From positions 1,136 to 34,779 of the forward strand of contig JAHDEO010000015.1 of assembly GCA_020628725.1 (NCBI GenBank): a stretch of 33,644 bases of DNA. Direction: 5' to 3'. Shown here piece by piece: positions 1 through 9,499 of this stretch. The position numbers and the translations under genes are program-made. The number at the start of each line of letters is the position of its first letter. Position 1 is the stretch's first letter. This DNA is from Saprospiraceae bacterium. Its GTDB lineage: Bacteria; Bacteroidota; Bacteroidia; Chitinophagales; Saprospiraceae. The notes beneath the pieces were generated by a model. The model ran no database searches, had not been told where the DNA came from, and saw nothing but the letters and a program-made list of their open reading frames with translations.

Positions 1-38
1 CAGTTCGTGCCGCGTTAGATTAGGGCATACAGTACGTG

Positions 39-65
39 GCGCAAGCCGGAGGCGTTACGCTACGG
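39..65 (-). repeat. Hairpin-forming dispersed repeat, copy 1 (minus-strand sequence CCGTAGCGTAACGCCTCCGGCTTGCGC)
   Basis: Exact 27-bp match to 2818-2844; folds as GCGTAA-C bulge-GCC / TCC loop / GGC-TTGCGC; lies 5 nt past the accC stop. Confidence 0.85.
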
Positions 66-70
66 GCGAT

Positions 71-1564
71 TTAGAAAATCGTTTTACGTTGTTTCCATTT
101 TGATTTTTTAGATTCGGATGAATTAGTTTTCGTATTCATCGGTTTGGCTTGATTTAAAATTTGTGTGGCGAGCAAAGCGGCTACTTTCGCTTCTTCTTCA
201 TTACCGTTATTTTTTTCGGGTGAAAAATATTTTTTCACAAAATGCGTATCAAATTTCCCCGAAACAAAAGCCTCGTGTTGCAATACAAATTGACCGAAGG
301 GTAGGGTAGTGGCGACTCCGGTAATTTCGTAATCGTGAATGGCGCGTTGCATCCGGCGAATGGCTTCTTCGCGGTTTTCGCCGTAAGTCACGAGTTTGGC
401 AATCATCGGGTCATAGAAAATCGGAATATCCATACCTTCCTCAAATCCGTCATCTACTCTGATGCCGTGACCACGTGGTGGGCGGTAGGTTTGTAAGTTG
501 CCGACACTTGGTAAAAAGTTATTATTCGGGTCTTCGGCATAGACCCGCAATTCGAGGGCGTGACCGTCTATTTTGAGGTCATCTTGGGTAAATTCGAGTG
601 GTTTATTTTCGGCGACGAGAATTTGTTGACGTACCAAGTCGATGCCTGTAATTAGTTCAGTAACAGGGTGTTCTACTTGGAGTCGCGTATTCATTTCCAG
701 AAAATAATAATCTAAATTAGCATCTACCAAAAACTCTACCGTACCTGCACCCGAATAGCCGCAGGCACGCGCTACGTCCGTCGCGCTCTTGCCCATACGT
801 GCGCGAAGTTCGGGCGTGAGAATGACCGATGGGGCTTCTTCGACGACCTTTTGATGACGGCGTTGGATGCTACATTCACGCTCGAACAGGTGAACGACAT
901 TGCCGTGATTATCTGCCAAAACTTGTATTTCAATATGGCGTGGCGAAGTAATATATTTTTCAATAAAAACAGAACCATCGCCAAATGCGGAGGTCGCTTC
1001 GCTCACTGCGCGTTGCATTTGTTCCTCCAATTCATCAGGATTTTCGACGATACGCATTCCCTTACCGCCACCGCCTGCGGAGGCTTTTATCAAGATAGGA
1101 AAACCAATTTTCGCAGCAATTTCTGTGGCTTCTTTAGGGTCGGTAACAGCGCGGTCGATGCCCGGCACCATTGGAATGTCGTAGTCTTTGACGGCATCTT
1201 TGGCGGCGAGTTTGCTACCCATGACCTCAATGGCGTGCGTACCCGGTCCGACGAATATCAATCCTGCGTCCGTCACTGCTTTTGCAAAAACGGCATTTTC
1301 ACTCAAAAAACCGTAGCCCGGATGTATCGCATCGACTCCCAAACGCAGCGATTCCGCGATGATTTTGTCGCCTAATAAATAAGATTGATTCGACGGTGGC
1401 GGACCCAAGCAAACGGCTTCATCCGCGTATTTGACGTGTGGCGAAAGGCGGTCTGCTTCCGAGTAAACGGCTACGGTAGCGATGCCCATTTCTCGCGCAG
1501 TACGCATGACGCGCAAGGCGATTTCTCCTCTATTGGCAACTAATAATTTATTGATTTTCAACAC
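71..1564 (-). CDS. accC: Acetyl-/acyl-CoA carboxylase biotin carboxylase subunit
   Basis: LLVANRGEIALRVMRTAREMG, KASAGGGGKGMRIV, FLEMNTRLQVEHPVTE motifs; ~450-aa core plus Lys/Ser-rich C-terminal tail. Confidence 0.95.
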   Translation of the reverse strand: MLKINKLLVANRGEIALRVMRTAREMGIATVAVYSEADRLSPHVKYADEAVCLGPPPSNQSYLLGDKIIAESLRLGVDAIHPGYGFLSENAVFAKAVTDAGLIFVGPGTHAIEVMGSKLAAKDAVKDYDIPMVPGIDRAVTDPKEATEIAAKIGFPILIKASAGGGGKGMRIVENPDELEEQMQRAVSEATSAFGDGSVFIEKYITSPRHIEIQVLADNHGNVVHLFERECSIQRRHQKVVEEAPSVILTPELRARMGKSATDVARACGYSGAGTVEFLVDANLDYYFLEMNTRLQVEHPVTELITGIDLVRQQILVAENKPLEFTQDDLKIDGHALELRVYAEDPNNNFLPSVGNLQTYRPPRGHGIRVDDGFEEGMDIPIFYDPMIAKLVTYGENREEAIRRMQRAIHDYEITGVATTLPFGQFVLQHEAFVSGKFDTHFVKKYFSPEKNNGNEEEAKVAALLATQILNQAKPMNTKTNSSESKKSKWKQRKTIF

Positions 1565-1575
1565 TTTATTTTTTT

Positions 1576-1697
1576 AACCACTAAGCGCATGAAGGACACG
1601 AAAACCAAATTAACGCAAAAGAAAACTAAGGTTGCTAAGAAATTCTTGTGTTCTTCTGCGTTAGTTTGGTTTAGTGTTCTTAGTGTGCTTTGTGGTT
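1576..1697. repeat. Large imperfect palindrome with 9-bp internal periodicity
   Basis: Left arm AACCACTAAG-CGCATGAAG-GACACGAAA-ACCAAATTA-ACGCAAAAG-AAAACTAAG-GTTGCTAAG; right arm is its imperfect reverse complement (AACCACAAAGCACACTAAGAACACTAAACCAAACTAACGCAGAAGAA read on minus). Confidence 0.85.
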
Positions 1698-1726
1698 CAA
1701 ATTATTCTTCATTTAATACTTCATGT

Positions 1727-1754
1727 AGTCCATAGTTGATAGTCCATAGACCAT
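1727..1754. repeat. Heptamer array AGTCCAT-AGTTGAT-AGTCCAT-AGACCAT
   Basis: Four in-register 7-bp units, ~20 nt from the stop of the phosphodiesterase gene. Confidence 0.85.
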
Positions 1755-1774
1755 AGGCAGCCGCGAGACAGGGA

Positions 1775-2689
1775 TTAGCTGTTGCGCTGCATTTCTTTTA
1801 AAACTTCATGTACTCTATCGGGGTAATCGGAAATAATGCCGTCCACACCCCATTTGATGAGGCGGCGCATGTGTGATTTTTCATTGACCGTCCACGGGAT
1901 GACGCGGATGTTTTTATCGTGCAATTTACGAATTTCCGAGGCATTTAAAAGAAAATGATTGGGACTGTAAATAGTGGGGGTGAAACCGAGTGCTTTGATG
2001 TTTTGGTCAATGCCGTCGTTATTCGAGATGAGCAAGGCAGTAGTTATCGAAGCATCTATCTTGTGGATTTCCTGTAAAGAGCGGAGGTCGAATGATTGGA
2101 TACATACGCGGTCTTTGAGTCCGGCTTTTGCGACTTCATCATATACTAATCGCGCGAATTTTGCAGGTTGTGGCGTGAATACATCATCCCACATTGGGCG
2201 GCTTTTGATTTCTATGTTGTAACCGACTTTTGGAAGGTTTTTATCGATTAAGTATTTTTCTATTTTCGTAAAAACTTCGCTTAGGAGGGGTTTTGGGGCG
2301 GGGATTTTAGCTTGTTCGGGATAGTCGGGGTTGCCGCGTTTGCCGCAGTCGTATTGTTGAATTTGGGCGTAGGTGAGGTCGAGGATTTTGATTTCATCTT
2401 CTTCTTGTTGGGTGGACGGTGTGCCGTCGGGTTTGGTGCATATCTTATGATTGAACCACGGCTCGTGTGATACAAGGACTTGATTATCAGCAGAAATTAC
2501 CAAGTCGAGTTCGAGTACATCTACGCCGATTTCGAGGGCTTTGAGGAAGCTGACCATCGTGTTTTCGGGCGCGTGTCCGCGTGCGCCACGATGTCCTTGT
2601 ATTTCGATGTTGTTCATTTTATTGTCGGGTGTGCAAGCGGTTATTAATAATGTGATGACGAAAAATAATGTATGTATTTTTATTTCCAT
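1775..2689 (-). CDS. Glycerophosphodiester phosphodiesterase family lipoprotein
   Basis: QGHRGARGHAPENT, ELDLVISADNQVLVSHEPWFN, WTVNEKSHMRRLIKWGVDGIISDYPD; N-terminal lipobox LITAC. Confidence 0.92.
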   Translation of the reverse strand: MEIKIHTLFFVITLLITACTPDNKMNNIEIQGHRGARGHAPENTMVSFLKALEIGVDVLELDLVISADNQVLVSHEPWFNHKICTKPDGTPSTQQEEDEIKILDLTYAQIQQYDCGKRGNPDYPEQAKIPAPKPLLSEVFTKIEKYLIDKNLPKVGYNIEIKSRPMWDDVFTPQPAKFARLVYDEVAKAGLKDRVCIQSFDLRSLQEIHKIDASITTALLISNNDGIDQNIKALGFTPTIYSPNHFLLNASEIRKLHDKNIRVIPWTVNEKSHMRRLIKWGVDGIISDYPDRVHEVLKEMQRNS

Positions 2690-2713
2690 GTTTTTAGATT
2701 TTTCGTTCGGCGT

Positions 2714-2764
2714 GACCTCAAAACTCGCCTTGTATTTTCAAAATGCAAGGCGAGTTTTGAGGTC
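2714..2764. repeat. 51-bp near-perfect palindrome
   Basis: GACCTCAAAACTCGCCTTG (19 bp) / 13-nt loop TATTTTCAAAATG / exact reverse complement. Confidence 0.95.
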
Positions 2765-2817
2765 TGATTTTATGTCAAATTTTGTGATTTTTTTGATGAG
2801 AAACAAGTAGTACGCGG

Positions 2818-2844
2818 GCGCAAGCCGGAGGCGTTACGCTACGG
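2818..2844 (-). repeat. Hairpin-forming dispersed repeat, copy 2, overlapping the LuxC stop codon
   Basis: Exact 27-bp match to 39-65; its CCGTAG supplies the last Pro and the TAG stop. Confidence 0.85.
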
Positions 2845-3861
2845 TGTTGTCAGAAATTTCATGGTGTCGATGTGATTGGGGTAGTCATTGAGGGTGGGGT
2901 AGTGGGTTTGTCCGAATGGGGTGGTTTTTAGGTTTTCGATGTTTTGATTGGTGATGATGGATTGAATTTCGTCTTGATATGCTTGCAGTTTTCGAGTGAG
3001 TGTGGGGAGGTTGTCGTAATATTCGTAGTAAAGCATAGCGGTACGTGCGGATATGTCTTCGGCTTCCTGCATCAATATGATTCCATTCGAGATGTGGGGC
3101 AAACCATTCATTAAAATTAAAGAATAATTATAGTCAAAATTATTTTTGTATTTATCGTGATGAATGAGGTGTTCAAAGCGTTTCCAAAATTCCAATAGAG
3201 GTGCAAGGTCATAGCCCTTCGGCAGGTATAGTTTAGAGACATTTCTACTGCCTAAACCAAAAAAACGAAACACATCTATACCGAGTTTTTTCCAATCTTC
3301 TTCCGTTTCATTTCCTGCGAGAATGCCAACTGAAGCGCGTTGTTTGCGGATGATATTGGGGTATTTTCCAAAATATGTTTCATAATAACGTGTAGAATCA
3401 TTTGCATTTGTAATGATTACACTATCAATGCCTTTTATGCGTTCAGCGACCGGAAAATAAGCAGCGGATTCGGGCTGTATGTCTGTTAAAATGGAAATAA
3501 AATAGGGTATCAGGTATTCGTCTTTTTCCGAAAGTTTGATAATGGATTGATGTCCTGCTATAAAAGTGCTGATAATGTCGTGAAAACCTTCCAACGGAAT
3601 ATTACCCGATAGGACAATACCAACTCTTTTCTGTATTTGATTGTCGGAAATATTGTATTGTGCTGCCCATGTTTGGAGTTTATTTTTATCCAATAATTCC
3701 TGTCGAATGGCTTGTATGGCAAGTTGCGTATTTTCTATGGTAAACCATTTATTATACAGATAATTTTTTTGGATAATCGCGTCTAATTTTTCGTCAGATT
3801 GCTCTAAGCGATTACCTAATTCGGCGAGGATTTCTATGCGCTGTTGTAAGGACATGGACAT
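2839..3861 (-). CDS. LuxC-type acyl-CoA reductase
   Basis: GIVLSGNIPLEGFHDIISTFIAGHQSIIKLSEKD and KQRASVGILAGNETEEDWKKLGIDVFRFFGLGSRNVSKLYLP; divergent from ferredoxin. Confidence 0.85.
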   Translation of the reverse strand: MSMSLQQRIEILAELGNRLEQSDEKLDAIIQKNYLYNKWFTIENTQLAIQAIRQELLDKNKLQTWAAQYNISDNQIQKRVGIVLSGNIPLEGFHDIISTFIAGHQSIIKLSEKDEYLIPYFISILTDIQPESAAYFPVAERIKGIDSVIITNANDSTRYYETYFGKYPNIIRKQRASVGILAGNETEEDWKKLGIDVFRFFGLGSRNVSKLYLPKGYDLAPLLEFWKRFEHLIHHDKYKNNFDYNYSLILMNGLPHISNGIILMQEAEDISARTAMLYYEYYDNLPTLTRKLQAYQDEIQSIITNQNIENLKTTPFGQTHYPTLNDYPNHIDTMKFLTTP

Positions 3862-3882
3862 GGGCGCAAAAGTAGGAAATTT

Positions 3883-3910
3883 AGTCGATAGTCCATAGTC
3901 GATAGTCTAT
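3883..3910. repeat. Heptamer array AGTCGAT-AGTCCAT-AGTCGAT-AGTCTAT
   Basis: Four in-register 7-bp units; same family as 1727-1754. Confidence 0.88.
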
Positions 3911-3927
3911 AGTAATTCGCATGTTTA

Positions 3928-3960
3928 TTTGGGGAAGAGGGAGAAAATGTCGTATTTTTG
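3928..3960 (+). promoter_or_regulatory. Bacteroidota-type promoter candidate for ferredoxin
   Basis: TTTG (3928-3931) - 21 nt - TATTTTTG (3953-3960), matching TTTG / TAnnTTTG consensus. Confidence 0.6.
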
Positions 3961-4011
3961 CGGCACGTTTCCAAAAATAAAACATTTACACAAAAAACAC
4001 GTTTACATTAA

Positions 4012-4395
<384 letters not shown>

Positions 4396-4396
4396 G

Positions 4397-4426
4397 AAGT
4401 TTAAGTTCAAGAATAAGTTTAAGTTT
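4397..4426 (+). repeat. Hexamer array AAGTTT-AAGTTC-AAGAAT-AAGTTT-AAGTTT
   Basis: Five in-register 6-bp units starting 1 nt after the ferredoxin stop. Confidence 0.85.
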
Positions 4427-4427
4427 A

Positions 4428-4458
4428 AATGAAAATTCGCTGAAAGCGAATTTTCATT
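4428..4458. repeat. Perfect hairpin AATGAAAATTCGCT-GAA-AGCGAATTTTCATT
   Basis: 14-bp exact arms, 3-nt loop. Confidence 0.92.
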
Positions 4459-4466
4459 ACGACATA

Positions 4467-4500
4467 AAAAAAAGCGAATCCAATCGGATTCGCTTTTTTT
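4467..4500. terminator. Bidirectional rho-independent terminator between convergent genes
   Basis: AAAAAAAGCGAATCC-AATC-GGATTCGCTTTTTTT, exact 15-bp arms with A/T tracts on both sides. Confidence 0.92.
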
Positions 4501-4511
4501 ATGAATATGGT

Positions 4512-4537
4512 GAGAGCGAGTATAAAACTCGCGTCTC
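4512..4537. repeat. Hairpin GAGA-GCGAGT-ATAAA-ACTCGC-G-TCTC
   Basis: 10 paired bases with one bulge, 11 nt from the C25 protease stop. Confidence 0.75.
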
Positions 4538-4548
4538 TTATCTCAAGT

Positions 4549-7500
4549 CTATTGTCTCGGTACACGAGAACTCTTACCGTTGTTGATTTCCCAATAAATC
4601 TTATCAGAACCATTGGTGTCACCATCAAGGTTGGCGTCAGAGTAGCGGTAGCTGTCAAAGTTACCGTTACCATCAGTCCAGATAATTTTATCTGCACCTG
4701 TGATGTCGTAACTCACTACATCATTGGTTTGTGCCATATCACCTGAAAGCATGACCCATACACCGGGTGCAATTTCTTTCTGTCCAACACCTGTTCCTGC
4801 AGCATCTCTGTAGGAGTCTTGTGCTGTGAAATCATAAATGATTTCTTTGTTGACAACAGTTACAGGTTGTGGTGTCATGATACCCATGTGGTTTCTATGT
4901 TCCACAACGACGTAGAACGGACCCGGATGTGTTGTCTCCAACGGACATTGAGCCGTGAAGTTAATCGTACCATCTTTCATCAAAAGTCCGGCTGCTGCAG
5001 CTTCTTCTGATGTTTTTGATGTAGCTGTACGTACAGATACGAGTATCCAGTCTACTTCATTGCCGGTATAATTGGCATCTGTGAAGCCTGCACCCTCGGT
5101 ACCTGTGTGATTCCATGGAGCTACACTATAAGGGTGTCCTGCCGGTGTAGGTGGCACTAGCGGACTGATAGGAGTCTGTCCCGGCAATATCTTACGTTCT
5201 CCACCGAGTCTGGTGGTCATATCGCCACTTGCAGCGTCGTAAGCACCTTCGAGAATAGCTGTGATATTCAACTGATAGCAAGGACTATCTTCGTAAATAA
5301 TTCTCCAGAAATCCAATTGAGCCGGTGTGTTATTTACCGGATCCGAGGTAACATATTCCAACTGCAAGTATGGATACTGTGCAGGGTCTATCGCATTATT
5401 ACCATCAAAAATAAGTTCATTGGCTGTGAGTCCGCTGATGATTGGTTGAGTAGTACGATTGCCGTTTGCATCAATACCATAGATATTGATATACGCCTCA
5501 TCGTGATCTTCCTGACCTGTCACGCCCCACTGTACAGAACCCCATTCAGAAGCAGGTCCGATAATGGTAGAGAACATTGTACCATTATCCCATGGATCTT
5601 TGATAGAGAAAATAGCTTCGATGATATCGCCTTCACTTGCAGCGATTTCTTCTTGTACGCTATTGTCTTCCAAGTCTACGAGGGCAGCGTAAGGTACACC
5701 GCCGAGCGCAGCTGAACTTTGCAATTCAGTGATGCCTAAATTTGCGAAAGCATTGAATAGAGATTGATCCCATGTTTCCGGTAAATAATCATTCAAACTA
5801 TAAATGAGTACGTCATGTACATCAGTTAATGTTGGTAATGTATTTACGAGGAAGTCTTCTAAGTTTTGCTGTCCGGCAGCATCTTCTGTACAGAACGTAT
5901 AGGCAGGCTGTGTAGATTTGCAAATGTATGAGCCATACTGCCCAAGGTTAGTTGCTAAATCAACAGCATCATTCCAAATCGGGTCGCCATTTTCGTCAAG
6001 GAGTGCGATGTAGATACCTTTCTTATCTATTTCACAAACTTCTACATCATAAATTCTCGAACCTCCGATAGAGTAGTCAATTTTGTCATAAGGCAATACA
6101 CCTACGTGTGCATTACTGACAACGACCTCTATTCCTCCATTGAGGAATTCAAATTCACGTGTATCTTCATTATAAGTCAATGTATTTGGATAGCGGTCGT
6201 CTAAGAACTGGTAGTGGTGTGATTGATTCCAACCGGGATATTCACCATCAATGTACACGTATGACATGTCCTGCCATCCTGCGGCATTAGCTACCTGAGA
6301 AGGCTCTACTCTTACGCGCCAGTAGTAAACTGTTTCATTCGTATAACTTACTGGAGGCGTCCATTCCAAAATCCCACCTGTTTGTTGGATGCTTGTAGAT
6401 TGGTAAAGCGGACTGTTGTACATCTCAGTGGTATCAATCTCAATGTAGTATGTGAGATTTTGACCTGCGTATGATGGATGGATTTGTGCTTGCAGCGTGA
6501 TGTTGTTGGCATCAGGCTGTATGCTGTAATCTCTTGGCGCGATAGGCGTCACTACATCCGCATACACAAATACACTTGCAGAAGCTGTATTATTATTTTC
6601 AGCAGAAGGATCAGGCAATTCGACAATTACATTATCCGAATCTACTGTAACAATAAATTCATTCATACCTACTGCATCTACAATAGGTGGTATGGTATAG
6701 GTGTATGTTTCTTCAAAACTAGGCGCATCAATCAAATCGCTTAATACAGTAACAGTAGTACCATCAGGCAATACTCGCTCGATAAGTACACGAACTTGCG
6801 TGTCGTCTGTTCTACCAAGATTGACCAAGTTGAATGAAAGCTCAATTTCTTCAGTAGATTTTGGCTCTTCAGGTCCGAATTCGAATGCAGATTCTCTGAC
6901 TGTATAATCAGGTGCAAGGTCGTTATTCAGGCGAACAGCAGGGTCACCGTTTACAGTCATTTGTTGGTATACAATACGGTTGTATACATTCAAATCTTCT
7001 GCAAGAGATGCAACAGCAGCTTGTGCAATATCACCAATACCTTCACCATAATTGTCTTTTGACATTTTGAGATAGAAAGCATCTGCAAATACATCCAATG
7101 CTCCAAGACTTGAAAGTCCGATAGTCGCTAAGAATGCAATTGTTCCTCTATCCGGCTCAAATACAAACTGCTCACTCATACCGAATGTTTTGGTGTGAAT
7201 TTGTCCGTTGTAACAACCGAGAGAGAAGAATATTGGGAATTTATTGACATTATCATATTCACCCGGTAACTTCAAGTTGAAGTCGATATTATTAGGTGTA
7301 GAGTGTCCGTAGAAAGTCAACAAAGAAGCACCTTCAGCAATCAAAGAATCTAATCTTCGGCTGGCTGAACCCACTGTTGGTACAGAGCTATTCTGGATGA
7401 AAGACTCTACATTTGCACCATAATATTCGTCAGATACCTGTGCTTCATAATTACCCAAGTTATTGATGATAGTAGATTGAATGTTTGCATCACCACCACC

Positions 7501-9207
7501 CATGTGGATGACTCGTTTTCTCCATTCTCTGTCTTCTATTGTTTGTGGCAATGAAGCGTTTGTGTTTTCATAAATCATCATTTTATTGAGGTAAAGGGCA
7601 ATTTGGTCAGGTGTAGTTACCGGTAATTTACCAAATGCCAATCGCGGCGCATCAGATTGGATAGTTGCTGTGAGCAACATATCTGATGGCTCATGCCCGA
7701 ATGTCGTGGTAAATGCAGGTTGTTTATTCCAATTCTTACGAGTAGAATAATACGGACGCGATTTACCAATCATAAACATATAGCGCGGACGTGGACTCCA
7801 GTTTGCCAATGAATAACCTGTCAAGTTACGTACTGACTGAGAGTGACGGCTGATACCGTATCCGAATTGGTCGTATAACTGGTCGGTTGTAATGATAATA
7901 ACATCGTATCCTGTAGAAGTACGATAGTCCGCATATTCCTGAACGTAGTTGTTACCCGCACCATCATCCATCAAAAGAGGATTGGAAACGATGATATAAT
8001 CACCCTGATTGGTAGTAGCAGAATAGTCAATAAAATTAACTTCATTCGGTGTGAGCATGGTACGTGTGTGATTTTCACTCACCAATACCAATTCACGGTC
8101 GCTCCCTGATGGTGGCAGCGCTACTCTGACTGTACTTCCATTTAGTGCTGTCGTGATACGCAAACCATTTGTCAAATCATACAACACAGGAGCTACACCA
8201 CCATGATTGAAGTTCGTGATTTCCAAATATTTCTTGTTGGAAGGGTCAGCAGGAAGATTGAACTGGAAATTATCAGCATTACCAAAACTAAAATTACGCG
8301 GATATATGACTCGCATAAAACCGGTCGCATACTGGTCAGTTGCTCCCAACAAACCTTTGACTTCAAGTGCATTAGCACCATTCATCAACATGCTTGTAGG
8401 AATATCCTCTTTTACCTGACGATGTACATAGTTGTAAAAAGTAGCAGAATCAATGGCTACGGCTGCCCCATTGACCGAAATCTGTAAGTGGTGATTTGCA
8501 CCTGCACCCGAAGCAGCGAGTCCGACACTCAATTCTGCATCAGGACCACCAGTGTGTAAATCACTGATTGTTACAGTACCGGGTGTAGTTTGCTGGAGTT
8601 TGTAACCAAAGCCCTCACCCGGAGAAAAGCGGGATTCATACAGACCACCATAAGGCTCACCTTTGTGGTACTTCTTTTGGCTAAGGGTAAATGTCTCCAG
8701 AGCTTGGTCCATGAAATAAGATTCTGCCGCAGGCAGTGCAGTAAGGTTGTTTGGAGTATCTTGAATGTGATTGTTGCTACCACTCCCCCAAGTCAAGAAG
8801 TATGCTGTCGTATCCGTAAACATACTGAAGTAGGGATTAAGAATATCATCGGGCGATGAATAGAGATGTTTATCCATTTCACCCAAATTTTCTTTACCAT
8901 AAAACTCAATGTAATCGCTGCTACCAAGTGTGCCGCCCGTACTGGCATATATAGGTACTTGATTACCCATAGCATACAGTTGAAAATCCCCGGCATTGAT
9001 AGCTCCTACAGGTATTCCGGCATCGACCAGAGCCTGTTGAGAGATACGATACATTCCATCCTCGTGGACATAAAGTTTGTAATAATCCTGACTGTGATTA
9101 ATCCATTCGTTTCCGTAAAGCGTTTGCCCGTTGATAATCATCTGGGCTTGTAGAGAGCTGAACAAAAACAAAAAACTTAGAAGAGCAGTGCTTGATAGCC
9201 TTTTCAT
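4549..9207 (-). CDS. Secreted C25 family cysteine peptidase (gingipain/PorU-like) with CARDB-like region and C-terminal dockerin-like module
   Basis: Signal peptide; LTFYGHSTPNNIDF (His) and PIFFSLGCYNGQ (Cys) motifs; CARDB-like PDYTVRESAFEFGPEEPKSTEEIELSFNLVNLGRT; C-terminal DANLDGDTNGSDKIYWEINNG. Confidence 0.88.
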   Translation of the reverse strand: MKRLSSTALLSFLFLFSSLQAQMIINGQTLYGNEWINHSQDYYKLYVHEDGMYRISQQALVDAGIPVGAINAGDFQLYAMGNQVPIYASTGGTLGSSDYIEFYGKENLGEMDKHLYSSPDDILNPYFSMFTDTTAYFLTWGSGSNNHIQDTPNNLTALPAAESYFMDQALETFTLSQKKYHKGEPYGGLYESRFSPGEGFGYKLQQTTPGTVTISDLHTGGPDAELSVGLAASGAGANHHLQISVNGAAVAIDSATFYNYVHRQVKEDIPTSMLMNGANALEVKGLLGATDQYATGFMRVIYPRNFSFGNADNFQFNLPADPSNKKYLEITNFNHGGVAPVLYDLTNGLRITTALNGSTVRVALPPSGSDRELVLVSENHTRTMLTPNEVNFIDYSATTNQGDYIIVSNPLLMDDGAGNNYVQEYADYRTSTGYDVIIITTDQLYDQFGYGISRHSQSVRNLTGYSLANWSPRPRYMFMIGKSRPYYSTRKNWNKQPAFTTTFGHEPSDMLLTATIQSDAPRLAFGKLPVTTPDQIALYLNKMMIYENTNASLPQTIEDREWRKRVIHMGGGDANIQSTIINNLGNYEAQVSDEYYGANVESFIQNSSVPTVGSASRRLDSLIAEGASLLTFYGHSTPNNIDFNLKLPGEYDNVNKFPIFFSLGCYNGQIHTKTFGMSEQFVFEPDRGTIAFLATIGLSSLGALDVFADAFYLKMSKDNYGEGIGDIAQAAVASLAEDLNVYNRIVYQQMTVNGDPAVRLNNDLAPDYTVRESAFEFGPEEPKSTEEIELSFNLVNLGRTDDTQVRVLIERVLPDGTTVTVLSDLIDAPSFEETYTYTIPPIVDAVGMNEFIVTVDSDNVIVELPDPSAENNNTASASVFVYADVVTPIAPRDYSIQPDANNITLQAQIHPSYAGQNLTYYIEIDTTEMYNSPLYQSTSIQQTGGILEWTPPVSYTNETVYYWRVRVEPSQVANAAGWQDMSYVYIDGEYPGWNQSHHYQFLDDRYPNTLTYNEDTREFEFLNGGIEVVVSNAHVGVLPYDKIDYSIGGSRIYDVEVCEIDKKGIYIALLDENGDPIWNDAVDLATNLGQYGSYICKSTQPAYTFCTEDAAGQQNLEDFLVNTLPTLTDVHDVLIYSLNDYLPETWDQSLFNAFANLGITELQSSAALGGVPYAALVDLEDNSVQEEIAASEGDIIEAIFSIKDPWDNGTMFSTIIGPASEWGSVQWGVTGQEDHDEAYINIYGIDANGNRTTQPIISGLTANELIFDGNNAIDPAQYPYLQLEYVTSDPVNNTPAQLDFWRIIYEDSPCYQLNITAILEGAYDAASGDMTTRLGGERKILPGQTPISPLVPPTPAGHPYSVAPWNHTGTEGAGFTDANYTGNEVDWILVSVRTATSKTSEEAAAAGLLMKDGTINFTAQCPLETTHPGPFYVVVEHRNHMGIMTPQPVTVVNKEIIYDFTAQDSYRDAAGTGVGQKEIAPGVWVMLSGDMAQTNDVVSYDITGADKIIWTDGNGNFDSYRYSDANLDGDTNGSDKIYWEINNGKSSRVPRQ

Positions 9208-9330
9208 AAAGTTGAGTTTTTAATCAATTTATTATGTTAGTGTAAAAGAGCTTTAACCTGGGAATTTAAAGCCCATGAATGTTAAAAATTCCAAATACCA
9301 AAAGTAATACTTTTTAGGTACTTGGTATTT

Positions 9331-9350
9331 GTCCCGATAGCTATCAGGAC
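9331..9350. repeat. Near-perfect palindrome GTCCCGATAGCTATCAGGAC
   Basis: 20-bp palindrome with a single mismatched pair. Confidence 0.85.
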
Positions 9351-9473
9351 GGTAGTCACCCAAGTTGCGAATAATCGCTAACTTAGACTTCAATGAGTGG
9401 ATTTACAGGCATTTATACCTAAGTAAAGACATAAATGTATTGTAAAGTCACCCAAAAGCCATAATAGAATCTG

Positions 9474-9499
9474 ATTTATGTCTTTCCCATGACATAAAT
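9474..9499. repeat. Inverted repeat ATTTATGTC-TTTCCCAT-GACATAAAT
   Basis: Exact 9-bp arms; extra GACATAAAT copy at 9428-9436. Confidence 0.8.

Noticed and set aside
1-71. Mobile element end at the window edge
   Set aside because: Only the 27-bp hairpin repeat is visible; no transposase or terminal repeat can be supported.
851-1375. 174-aa plus-strand ORF
   Set aside because: Antisense shadow of accC; codon pattern and composition do not look like an independent protein.
1727-3910. CRISPR array suggested by repeated AGTCCAT motifs
   Set aside because: Units are 7 bp, contiguous, with no spacers and no cas genes.
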